Source: Melastoma dodecandrum
Taxonomy: Eukaryota > Streptophyta > Magnoliopsida > Myrtales > Melastomataceae
Length of the DNA stretch: 64,000 nt
Assembly (NCBI GenBank): GCA_029817715.1
Contig: JARUPY010000079.1
Coordinates: forward strand, 3,626,988-3,690,987
Direction of reading: 5' to 3'
Made by a program: the position numbers and the translations under genes
Shown here: in pieces, positions 10,679 through 21,131 of the stretch
Layout of the letters: the number at the start of each line of letters is the position of its first letter
Position numbering within the stretch: position 1 is the stretch's first letter
Notes under the pieces: model-generated
The model's input: only the letters and a program-made list of their open reading frames with translations
The model's database searches: none
Told to the model about the DNA's origin: nothing

Positions 10679-11590
10679 ATGGCTGCTTTCGATTTCCCGT
10701 CACTTCTCTTGCGCTCTGCTATAGTCCTACTCATCGCACTTTCTCCTTGTTCGCGGTTGCTGGCCGGGGGACTTGGCCGCCGTGGCCTTGAGGACTTGTG
10801 TGTTTCCTCCAACGTGACCTCAACCTCTATCGTCACCATCCATCCACAGCCACAAGCGGGTTGGCCCTGTAGGGCACCGCACTATTAAGGTCAACGCCAA
10901 TGGTTTCTACTGTTCAGTTTACGTCAATTCAGGCTGCTGTCCACTGGATCTCGGATAACAATAAGATGAAAGTCACTATAAAAATTAGCGCCGGATGTTA
11001 CGTGTACGTTTGCCTTTTTTCGAGGTCGTACTAAAGCCGCTGGATCTATGAAAATACCGTGAATCGCATATTGGCATATCTCGACGAGAAGATGATGGTG
11101 CCAACGACGAAACCGTACATAACCTTCCAAGGGGAAGGTAGGGAGGTGACTTTCATCGAGTGGCATGACCGGGCGAGTGACCGAGGGGCGAACGGTCAGT
11201 AGCTTGACACATACAAGACTGCTTCCGCCTTTGCCAACTACTTCATCGCAGATCATTGCCACCGCGCATTTAATTCAACGTAGGGTGGTTCCTTCCGTTA
11301 TTCAGGATGATAAAATTCTCTAATTAGATGATCGTAGACATCATAGTTACTCAACGTTGTAGTTAATTAGTAATATGGTGTATTAATACTAATTATAGAA
11401 TTGTGAGACATAATGTGATGTAATATCGTATAAAGTTTTATGCAACCACTGGGACATGTTTGGTTGCAGACTGTCAGATACATTCCATTGCCAGAGGAAA
11501 TCTCCCGATGAGAAGACGGGATTCGCTTTCCTGCGGTGCACCGTCGCTAGGACCAGCCCGCATAGTATGCAAGAATAGTGTTCTCGTACA
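10679..11590 (+). pseudogene. pectinesterase (PME68/QRT1-like) pseudogene
   Basis: Pectin methylesterases are secreted cell-wall enzymes that remove methyl groups from homogalacturonan. From ATG 10679 a hydrophobic signal peptide is visible (LLLRSAIVLLIAL). Then in changing frames: FTSIQAAVHWISDNN (10915-10962), VTIKISAGCY, then after about 70 bases of intervening sequence [13 protein letters not shown] and [14 protein letters not shown] (11110-11200), a stop in place of the next Gln, and TYKTA...FANYF. A second block after a TTGCAG acceptor at about 11465-11580 reads IHSIARGNLPDEKTGFAF. The central exon with the catalytic Asp pair (QDTL and DFIFG) is absent. Frameshifts, stops and the missing active site make this a pseudogene. 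Confidence 0.82.
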
Positions 11591-11925
11591 CATACTTGTA
11601 TTCTTTGAATCATTTTCTTTCCTGTAACAATAATTATTTCATTCCATTCGTACTTGTGTTCTGCAATAAGTAGTGTTCAAGCTGAGGCTACAAACTGTTA
11701 CAGAGTATTAATACGAATGCGGCAATATCAGTCTCAGGTTCGGTGTAGAAATCATGAACTCCTTCGATGAGCATAAAAGGGGGATGCCAATTCTTTGAGT
11801 GCATTTCCTAACATTGAAATTTGACTTGGTAGTAAATGCATCAAAGAAAACTAATCAAAATCAATGCCGAAAAGGGAAGGAAACCTCCAGTTAAGAATAA
11901 AGCACTTACGTCGGGCGATGTGGGG
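11591..11925. other. intergenic, no gene seen
   Basis: AT-rich spacer between the pectinesterase pseudogene and the 3' end of RMI1. It probably holds the RMI1 3' UTR (minus strand). Confidence 0.4.
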
Positions 11926-14900
11926 TCATGGAGAAAGACATATAGGACCAAGAAAAGGCTGCTCTGTTGCAGCAGTGGAGGTTTTCAATCTCACGAGCAG
12001 CATCCAAGCGTCAGAGGTTGAGCATCCCTTGTCCATCTCGAGGGCAATCGGAAATGGCGATGTTTCACCGATCTCTATAAGCATGACTCCCTGGAACACA
12101 ACTGAAGCACTTCAGCTTTCTTCCCGTCAACAGTATGGATATAAAGGAGCAGCAACGGTTGTTTTTTAGAACAAAGAACTGGTCGACTACCTCGAAGTCT
12201 GCTAGGAAAGATTGGAACCGCTTCAAGGTCTCCTTCATGTTGGACACAATTGTTGAATTTGAAGAAGACAGAGCAGTGGTAACCGCCTGCGGAGAATGAC
12301 CAATTCCTCTCTCTACAACCTGAAAGTATGCGAAACCAAATACTAGCATTTACAATAGCATAAAAGAGAAATTATGTATATTAGCACAGGAGAGATGGAT
12401 TGAAACTCACATCATGATGAATCAGAATCTCGGATATAAGACTCCCGTCGTCTATATATACACAAAGCTCATAAGATGTCCTGTGCTTGTACTGGAATCC
12501 CTTCACCCCAGTCAAGAGGCACTGCCAGATTTAAAATCAAGAATTCAGAAACACAGCCAAGTAACAAAAAAGTAGATGCAAGTGCACCAGCAACCGCAGC
12601 CATTATATATCGAACTATTTCATTGGCATAACAGTAGTAGAAATGCACAATGATATCAGAATCCCAATCTAATCCTCAAAGTAGAATTCACCAATAGAGA
12701 TATTTACTAGATCCTATTACACCCAATCGTACTGATCCTAGATCAAAAACTATTTCTGATCTTACCGATCCTGGCTACCTGACATGTTACCAATGCAGTT
12801 TCCAAGTCTTGAGGAATCATTAGGAGTGTTCTGTGGAGCATCCTTACTTTAGACTTGAGGAGTACCAACAGAACAAATCAGATTGACTTCAACATTATAA
12901 GTATGTGCAAAGGGGATGCTGATGTGAATGGTGTAGTTCAATAACCGATGGAAAATGTCTCACTCTATGGAGACGAAATCCTTCATGCTACCAATAAAAT
13001 TTCTTAGAGCCTTTTTGAGTTCTTTCACCAAAATATGAGGTTGACAGGTACCATATTGGAGAGGTAGTGCTGAATTAACAGCCTAAACACATACTCCAGC
13101 GTACTAAACCACCACTGTATAGTTTTGCAATATGCTATAATGATGAGCTGTGCTATCAGAAATTCTTTATAATTTAGGTAGACACCACCAAAGGTTGCCT
13201 TTGTCATGAATCATAATAATAGATTCTCAGTGTATGGCCAAGAAAAAGCAATGGGAATGCAGTTACATTGTACCTTAACTTTTCCTTGAACAGAAGAAGT
13301 ATGTCCTCTTAATGTGGCCCATTTGGTGGATAAACTTGCTATGTAAGTGAAAGGTCTGTCATCATCACCTACTTGTGGATGTTCTCCATATCTGACAGCA
13401 TCTTCGCCAATCAAATTGAAGGCAGTACGGGGAGGATCCAAGTCAGCATCCAGCCTTTCGGGGGAAAGACGATCACAATGCATATCACTGGCTGATGAAA
13501 CAACACCCAGCCCTGAATTGGACATAGTTGGTGCAGCTGAAGGACCAGAATCATAATCCACTCGCTCAAACACTGCCTCAGCATTAGCAGAAGGCCCTGC
13601 AGAAGGAGAAGCTGAAGCTGTATCCATGTGCATATCTTCAAAATCTGAGATAAAATTCGACGAGGGGCTTGGTATGGGAGGTTGCCCATTACTATGAGCA
13701 GTCCAGAGATCAGATATCCTTGGATTTGGACCAACTTCAACTGGTGTGTGTGTGGCAAGTTACTGCCTAAAGAGTGAAGCCAACATGAGAAAAGGCCTTC
13801 GAAGAATACCAGAATTATTATTATATCACATTTTAACGACATTAACACATTGCTAATAAGAATAACCTCACATAAATGGGAGTAAATCTAACACACATCA
13901 GTGCACAAGAGAAATCCATGATTAGATGGCTATAGTGTGAACCTCCAATGGAGTGTCTCTGCATGTCATCAAGCCAACAAGCATTGGGAGTGCCTCTACA
14001 TGATATCCGGACAACAAGCACAAGAACAATCCTAAGTTATGTCGTTCATAGCACATTGAATAATTCACTTCAAAACCGAAGACCTTACATGGAGGAAAGA
14101 AATTAACTGCTTGCTTTTCAGAAAGTCCATATCAAATATGAATTACAAGGCAACCATAACGTGTAACAGTGAAATTAAGGTAGAAGAAAAGTGATCTTCT
14201 GTCACTAGAACATACCTCTGGTTGTTTGGGACACAACTGATTGCACAGTACCCACACTGCCATTTTGTTCCATCGCATTTGGACTATGTGGCCAAGCAGC
14301 CGCTGTTGCTCTTGTTGCTAATGAAGGTGTTACACCAGATCGTGTTCTGCCCAGGAAGAACATCAGCTCTTGAGAATACAAAGCAGAATAATAACATGGA
14401 AATGAGAATAAGCAACGATCGCAAGAACTTTTGTGCCTATAGAAACAAGTCGATCAAAACTGTTTTAAAGTTTCACCTTTTCCCTCTTGGAGGTTTGTTT
14501 ACTTCTTCCACAAGCCGTTGACGTGCAGCTTCCAACTCGTCAACAACGCCTCCTAACACAACCAAAACTTCAGGGACCAACATAAGGAGGCCGTGGCGTA
14601 TATGGACATTCGACACAGCGACCTATTATAGATTTGCAAGTTGAGGCAATGGAAGACAATCAGAAACAATTTGAATGATAGTTTTCCATGTAAAAAGACA
14701 GAATTTCACTTCTTCAATTACTTTTTGCATTGTGATTCATATGAAAAATCTTAGGTGGCTTTGTATTGGCCCTGTTCTAACTTCTAATGATAAAGCAGCA
14801 CATTCTCCTAAGTCCAACTCCATAGACACAAAAATCAACTCTTAGCTCAGAACCTTTTTTATCAGTCCTTCCAATTCCACCCTTTTTCATGATGAAATGA

Positions 14901-15688
14901 GGTTCATCAGTACACACTTCCCCATTTGCAAGTCGATAGATCCTCATTGCCAAGCTAACCAAAGCTCGCAATTAACAGTTAAATCCAATACCTTTAATCC
15001 TGCGGGGGCTAATGGTTCGAGCATTTCCATGGGCCTGTATTCCATACCAAAGACCCGTTGAATGCCATCGGTCATGGATAACTTGAGGCACCTCTTGGGC
15101 CCCACAGATGCATTCTGATATCGATCTCGTATAGGGCAGCTAATATTAACAATCTCATCAACCTACAAAAGCAAGTTTGATCCAGAGTGATAAAGCAGTT
15201 GTCCACTACGGCCTTATTCCAGCATATAATCAAGCACTAAACAGCCACGATACCTGCAAAACAAATGGTCCGGCGAGATCCACCTGGTGCAAAGACCCGA
15301 CATTAGGAGGAAGCACGCCACCGCCCGAGGAATTCATGTCAGAGCGCAAGAAATGCTGGAAGCAAATCTTGGCCTTCGAGGCAGCATCAAGGTGGGAGAA
15401 CCCAGGAACCGAAGTTTGCAGTTGCAGGCCGTCCACCCATGCGTTACTCAGCCTCAGTCCCATCCTCTCGAGGTGGGCGACCATCGATTCATGACCCGGA
15501 AACGAAGGCCTCGCCGCACCGCCACCGTCAAGTTCCTCGGGAACGTCCACGAACTCCGCATCGTCGTCGGAGATCTCAAGTGCAACGGGAAGCGAGGCAC
15601 TGTTAGCAGAGTCAGCAGGCTCCTGGAAGAGGGGGGAGTCTTCTTCTTCGTCAGAGGAGCATCCGAGTCGCAACCGCCGCCGAGTCAT
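11926..15688 (-). CDS. RMI1: RecQ-mediated genome instability protein 1 (RMI1), intact, 8 exons
   Basis: RMI1 is the OB-fold partner of TOP3alpha and RECQ4 helicase in the RTR complex, which dissolves double Holliday junctions in the nucleus. Exons (minus): 15254-15688, 14992-15162, 14477-14622, 14216-14346, 13274-13740, 12411-12521, 12191-12319, 11926-12090. All have GT..AG borders, and total length 1755 nt gives 584 residues in one frame. Evidence: start MTRRRLRLGCSSDEEED, acidic N-terminus with EISDDDAEFVDVP; OB1 region with GGGVLPPNV, DLAGPFVLQVDEIVNIS and FGMEYRPM; then LLMLVPEVLVVLGG; and the plant C-terminal OB2 domain with TGVKGFQYKHRTSYEL, GIGHSP and STSDAW. The Arabidopsis protein is slightly longer. 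The exon-5 acceptor (CAG at 13741-13743) was chosen by phase. It shares a 120-bp upstream gap with the divergent nMAT2-like pseudogene. Confidence 0.93.
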
Positions 15689-15808
15689 CGGGGAGGTGTT
15701 TGGGTTTCACAGCGGCGGCGAGGGTGCTGAAAAGTTTGGATCTTTTCGGGTGGCGGGAAAATTAAGAGAACGGTCTGAAAGAACCGGGAATAAATACTAC
15801 TACTACGA
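15689..15808. promoter_or_regulatory. short shared upstream region between RMI1 and the nMAT2-like pseudogene
   Basis: Only about 120 bp separate the two divergent start codons, suggesting a former bidirectional promoter. No TATA box stands out on either strand. Confidence 0.4.
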
Positions 15809-17030
15809 ATGCGTCGAGGGGTGAGAGGGCGCTTCCCTTCCTCGCAGGTTGCCCGCCGCTTGTTCTTCGGACAACTTCAACTCAAAAGTTTGGAGCGGTT
15901 TACTTCGCCGCCGACGCCGTCTTTCGTTCTTCAACTGCCAAGGACGACTCTCCGAAGAATAGCAACGCCAGCTTACAACCCTCTACTCTTCGATCCTCGC
16001 GTATCCGATCCCTTCGACGAGGCGACCCACTTCGTCCTCCTCCTCACAACCATCACCGTCAGCAGCAATGCCTCTGACCCAATCCCTAATCAAAACCCTA
16101 ATCCTCTCCCAGTACACCAAATCCACCACCCGTGGCAGCAAGTTCGCCCGCCTGCCCCCTTTCCTCCTCTCCGCCTGCCAGAACCTCGCTAAGCTGTCGG
16201 CCGAAGGGATGGGCCCGTCCCCTGCGCTCGGTTCTTTCTCGGTGGAGGAGATGGCGTGGGAGATCGCCGAAAGCAGGTTCAAGATTGAGTTCTGCTGCGT
16301 CTGCTGATACCCAGTAGGAAGAAAGGCGAGAGCTTGGTTTTACCAGACCTTAGATTGAAGGTCTTGATCGAGGCCCTTAGGATGGTTCTCGAGGTTATTT
16401 ATGATGAGAGGCTCGTGACGTTCTGCTACGGCTGTAGGTTGGGATGGGACGGCATATGGCTGCAGGTGTGGGGGGGAGGTGGCTGAGTATTTCTGCTGCT
16501 GCCACAACTCCCGAAATGTCAAGATTGTTGTCAGTTATCATCTCCGTTTCTCCTGCATTCTTACCTTACAAGCAACGCTTGAATCCCCGAAACAGGAGAC
16601 AATCAAGCATTACACCAAGGATCTGATCGTCACGGACGAGGGCGAGAACAATGTTGCGTATTTCCTACAGAGAAGGAGGTGAAGATGATCTGCGGTCGGA
16701 ATCTCTCTGATCTTATGCCTGTCGACGGGGCTCTTACATTGGCTTTGGTCCGGCTGGCTTCAGACGTCAATCCCCCTTATCCATGTGCGGCTCATTTCTG
16801 TAGCGAGAGGTATACAATATGCTACCGTATACGTTTGCTTCAGAATCGGCTGAACGTGAGCCCTGCAAATGACGTGAAGTGGGTCCCTGGGATGGGCGCC
16901 ATTCACGAGAGCTTTAGTCGCAAATTCCTCGCCCTCTGTCCTCATCTTCGGGATGATTTGTTCATGGGTAGAATCAATCTTCAAGACGTCAATACCACCT
17001 TGTCTGGGAATTGGATGGGGATAAAAAATG
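15809..17030 (+). pseudogene. nuclear group II intron maturase (nMAT2-like) pseudogene lacking the RT domain
   Basis: nMATs are nuclear-encoded, mitochondrion-targeted proteins needed to splice group II introns. N-terminus MRRGVRGRF with an Arg/Ser-rich presequence, then DPFDEATHFVLLL, then in a shifted frame MPLTQSLIK, FSVEEMAWEIAESRF, then KGESLVLPDLRLKVLIEALR and TFCYGCRLGWDG. Directly after GMGRHMA the sequence jumps to AGVG-GRWL and FCCCHN...YHLRFSCILTL (the C-terminal maturase/X region), then MICGRNLSDLMPVDGAL, PYPCAAHFC, RLLQNRLNV and VPGMGAIHES. In the family several hundred residues holding reverse transcriptase lie between these points, so the RT core is deleted. Several frameshifts and stops are also present. 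The best family match from memory is nMAT2 (At5g46920). Confidence 0.85.
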
Positions 17031-17257
17031 CCCGAACTGATGATAGAATGGTTAGTGTGGCAGAGTGTGATGCCAGAAAACATTTAGTCATATCTGCATC
17101 TTTCTTTGGGAGAATGTTGGCAGTAGTGTCCCTTGCCAAGATTGCTGGTCGTGCTCTGCAACCTGTCTATCGAACCGGGATGGGTGTATCTGCTTGGGGT
17201 TGGCCTTGGCACTCATTCGTGCAGCAGAAATACAGATGTGTAGATCAATACGATTGA

Positions 17258-17718
17258 TCATGGCCATGGATACCAAGCTTTGTGTGAATGTCGATTACGT
17301 CACCCTCAACTGGAGCCGAGAGAGACTGGAAACTAACAAAAACTACAGTTAGTACATACTCATGTCTTCTGCCCCAGATATGCGGAACCAAATGGAGAAC
17401 TGAGGAGAACAAAGATGTTAGTACATGCCAACAAAGCTCCCGTATCGATATGCCGACGCATAGCTTCAACTGTCGGCATGGATCGGCTTTATGACTGAAG
17501 TTAGGATGTTAGTAGTAAGAGTCAGCTGCTGATCAAATCGAGTTCAGATCATTGCTCTGCAAAACACCATTGACGAGAAAAAAGACCCAAAAAGAAAAGG
17601 TGAAGAAATGAGAATACTATTTACATCATGATTCGTGGATTATAGCAGGTGAAACACGAGATTCGTCAAATGAGGTCGCGTGGCGAAGTGGCGAAGAACA
17701 TGATTATCTGTGTATGTC
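17258..17718. other. intergenic, probable 3' UTR of the transporter gene
   Basis: No coding signal. The part nearest 17718 is probably the 3' UTR of the UMAMIT gene (minus strand). Confidence 0.4.
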
Positions 17719-19246
17719 TTAACTTAGAAGAGGCTTCTCTCTGTTGAACTCACTTTCCGATTTGTCTTCGCCATTGTTGTTGTTCTCCTTCCCTTTTGCC
17801 CATAGCACAAAATAGAGGCCTGCAAACAGGAGGAACATCCCTGCAAGGCTGCATAAACCGGCCAAAATATTACGGTCAAGACGAGGATTCATCGATCATT
17901 GTTCGTATGCACTTGCTTTTGCCTATGGTTTTACCTTCCTAGCTGAAAGCTCTCTCCTAAGGTGATCATGGAAATCACAACAGAGCATGCGGTTCCGATC
18001 GGACTGAACATGGAGACGAGAACTGGGCCTCGTTTCTTCATTGCCCACCCATTGAAGCTCGTAGACACTCCATTTAGCACGCCTCCCTGTTCGTAACCGT
18101 CAAATGAAGTTTTGAATAGTTTGCAAACCCCCATGTATAATCAAACGTGCTCAGTCAGAACTGCATACCAATGCGGAAAACCCGATGAGGCTCCCGAAGG
18201 TCACGGCTGAACCCATGAAATCTATCTTATGCTTATCTAGCAGTTCTACTGCCATGGTTGTAAGCACGCCGATCAATGAAGTTACAGCACTGAGCGACAT
18301 AGGGGCGGGGAAATTTCTCAGGGTCGATGCCTGCAAAACCGCGTTGCTAGACAAGCAGATAACAGCCGCAATGAGATACAGGCAGCCAATGATCTTATCT
18401 CTATCAAAGATTGTCCCTAAAGCTGAAGATGACGAGGACGAAAACGTGACATTGCCGTCCACTGCCGACGCACTATGCATGAGGCCCATCATGATCGCCC
18501 CTGCCATGCACAACAACGTGCCCATGATCTTTACCTTACTATACAAACAACCTATGTTAACCTTTTCTAATCTGCGCAAGAAACACAACAAGAATCCGTT
18601 CAGTGTGCATGATAAAAAACAGTCCATTGACAGTCGAAGCATGAAATGAACAACTACCGGACACTCCATGCAATGACGAAGATCAGCCCCGGAGCAAGGT
18701 TTGGCATCGCTGTCGCCATGGCAGGAGACGTCAAATCAATCCCTTTAAGGAAGAGGGTCTGAAACAGAGTTACCCTGAAAACAGAGAAATCAATCCTCGG
18801 CATTCAATACGAAACCCAAGAGGAATTCGTTAGAACTCACCCGCTGAAAGCCAACAGGAGGAGCTGAACCACCAGCTTGATGCTGATGCCCTTGGGCCAC
18901 AAACTCCTGAAACATTGAATCCCAGAATCAATCAAAAGGATCATCGCGAAACGTTGCACGGAGAATCCAAAACGTAGAAACCCTGGATGAACCTCTCGAA
19001 ATATACAGCAAGGGGAGTCAGGATGAAGAAGGTGGCGAGGGAGGTGAAAGCGACGAGGGTCAAGGGGTTGAACCCCAACGACATCAAGTAACCCAAAAGT
19101 ATGGAGCTCCCAGCATAGATGAACTGGACGACAACTAGACCCCCGAGGATGAAGAAGTCCTCCAACAATGATGAGCGGTTCTTTGACATCGCGTTCCCTG
19201 TGCCGTCGTTATTTCTTGTATCTGAAGTGGTGGGATCCAGGGACAT
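17719..19246 (-). CDS. UMAMIT / WAT1-related (nodulin MtN21-like) transporter, intact, 6 exons
   Basis: Drug/metabolite-superfamily carrier with two EamA domains. Family members export amino acids or auxin across plasma or vacuolar membranes; the substrate here is unknown. Exons (minus): 18993-19246, 18841-18906, 18658-18774, 18169-18571, 17935-18086, 17719-17848. GT..AG borders and phases agree, total 1122 nt, 373 residues, normal for the family. Visible signatures: GGLVVVQFIYAGSSILLGYL (first membrane helix), FNPLTLVAFTSLATF, TSPAMATAMPNLAPG, ...RLEKVNIG and C-terminal WAMKKRGPVLVSMFSP with ITLGE. It ends in a hydrophilic Glu/Ser tail (KPLLS). About ten hydrophobic helices are expected. It most resembles the Arabidopsis At5g47470 type. 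The ATG at 19246 is the first Met of the frame. Confidence 0.93.
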
Positions 19247-21131
19247 CAATTTGACGACTGCGGTTACGGAAGGGAGGGCGGGAAGGGGCGTTTATTGTAC
19301 GAGGAAGAAGGAAGAGATGGGGGTGAGATAGATGCAGCAAACTTTCATGGCGGAGGTTCCTTGTAATAGCAAATAACAATCAATCACTCACTTTTGTGAT
19401 CTCATCAGTTGGTCGCTTGGTGCGAGACAGACGGTCTGGGACAAAATCGTCAACGTGTTGGTGGACCCAACTTTGGAATTGACAACCATTACATAACAAA
19501 TGTTCATCACATTTCAAAATCAATCGAATGTTTATTCACATTCAACGAAGAGGTGAAACCCTTGGCTGCTGCTTAACACAAACAAGACAAGGGTCGTTCC
19601 TGTTTATCGGTGTTCGTTGTTTTGCACAACTGTCTTCTCTTCGTTGTCTTGCAATCTGAATGTGATTGATTCTGCCCGCCCGTCATTCGTGCCCGTGGAA
19701 GAACTACCAATGACAAACTCCAACTGCTAAACCCAATGAAAATCCCTCCTCCTCCTATTCCCAATGTTGGCTGGACTCCGTTAATGGAGTCATTTCGAAA
19801 GGCGCCACACAAGGCCTGAATGCCATCCATTCACAATCGCCTCCTTCACCTTGCTGTGTTCTGGTCCCTGGGCATGCCATATCTCGTGCATTGTCACTTA
19901 CTCCAGGTCTATTGCCCGTTTGGATTTCTCGGCCACAAAGTCCACCGCCAAGACTTCTGCCGAGTCCAAGTGTAGACGCCCTTCTTCCAGCACAAAGACG
20001 TGGGCACTCTGTCGCCATGATCACCAGAGTGGAAACGGCTTAATGTCGGCCATGTTGTTATCGGTCGCCTCTGCAAAGTTGATCAGGTGTGATCTCCAAG
20101 CTAAGGTAGCTGATTGGGTGATATGGTGACAAAGCGTACGTGAGAGTCATCGGCTCCTGTTGGGCCAACCTTCGCTGGCCAGAGAAGTATGTGAACCAGC
20201 TTATCCCTATGCTCAATTTTGGGTTGATGTTGGCCACCCTGCACCTTTGTCTGGCCAAGCTGCCATGGTAGCCTTATCGAAGCCTGCTGGGGATCAGAAG
20301 GCCGAAAAACTTCTTATAAGTCCCCATGAAAGTTCCAACCTCTTTGTCCGAAAAGGTCCATGAAGTTCTTGTCCTCCACGGGCAGGTGCCCCAATCGGTA
20401 GAGATACATCTTGAGGTAGGACAACCCGCTAGCGCAACTTTCCCAGCTATCGGGGAAACCACGCTGCGTGTGATCCCTTAAAACCACGTCCAGTTAGACG
20501 ATCGACATGCTCGTGGTCTACCAGGATACCATGAGGGATTGAAACTCTGGAAGGATGGGGAGGAGGTTCAAAAGCTAGGGCAGAAGTTACTATCGAGGCC
20601 AAACTTTTATGTCCTTAACTAATTACAGATAACTAGTTAAGGCAACTCTGAAGATTCCTCCATATGTGAAAGAATAATAAGCAAAATGAGAGAAGATATC
20701 AGACACTGACTTCAATTAGGTAATAACGAGTAATTTACTTTACTCGGGTGGGGAACTTTCTTACAAAATCCAAACTCAGTCTGAAAAAGCCGACGACAAC
20801 AATCACTCCCGGTTCCCAACTACTCTTCCCACTTCCTCTGCCCAAAACAAGGAAAAGAAATTTACCCAGTAATCATTCCTTCGATCCCAAAGAACGACAC
20901 TAATTCCACTACCCACTTTAAACTAATCATCCCATCACTTTAATCCCCCCTCCCCGGGCCGCAAAACCGCATCTTTCGATTCGATTCGTTCCCCCTCTGT
21001 CGGGAAGAATAAAACCCACGAATAGAAATGAAAACCCACGTCGCCAGCACCGCGACGTAGTGCGGGGCACGAAGTCTCGATACCCAGTCCCCCACCCCCA
21101 GGTTTCCTATAATGGCGGTCTTGGTGATGGG
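19247..21131. other. intergenic region with one decayed coding-like tract
   Basis: Spacer between the divergent UMAMIT gene and the O-fucosyltransferase. Apart from the 19740-20470 tract listed separately I see no gene. 20690-21050 should hold the O-fucosyltransferase promoter and leader (CCT/CTT-rich near 20820-20960). Confidence 0.4.
19740..20470 (-). pseudogene. unidentified degenerate coding tract
   Basis: On the minus strand a long stretch reads like protein with few stops. Segments include GFPDSWESCASGLSYLKMYL, RLGHLPVEDKNFMDLFGQRG, LISFAEATDNNMADIKPF, HVFVLEEGRLHLDSAEVLAV and AIVNGWHSGLVWRLSK, split by several stops and frame changes. I do not recognise the family. It could be an old gag-like retroelement piece or a dead gene. 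The amino-acid mix looks coding, not random. Confidence 0.35.

Noticed and set aside
13411..13848. 145-codon minus-strand open frame with hydrophobic stretches
   Set aside because: It is out of frame with RMI1 exon 5, whose true frame is fixed by splice phase and family motifs.
15287..15730. 147-codon plus-strand open frame
   Set aside because: Antisense shadow of RMI1 exon 1.
18185..18649. 154-codon plus-strand open frame
   Set aside because: Antisense shadow of UMAMIT exon 4.
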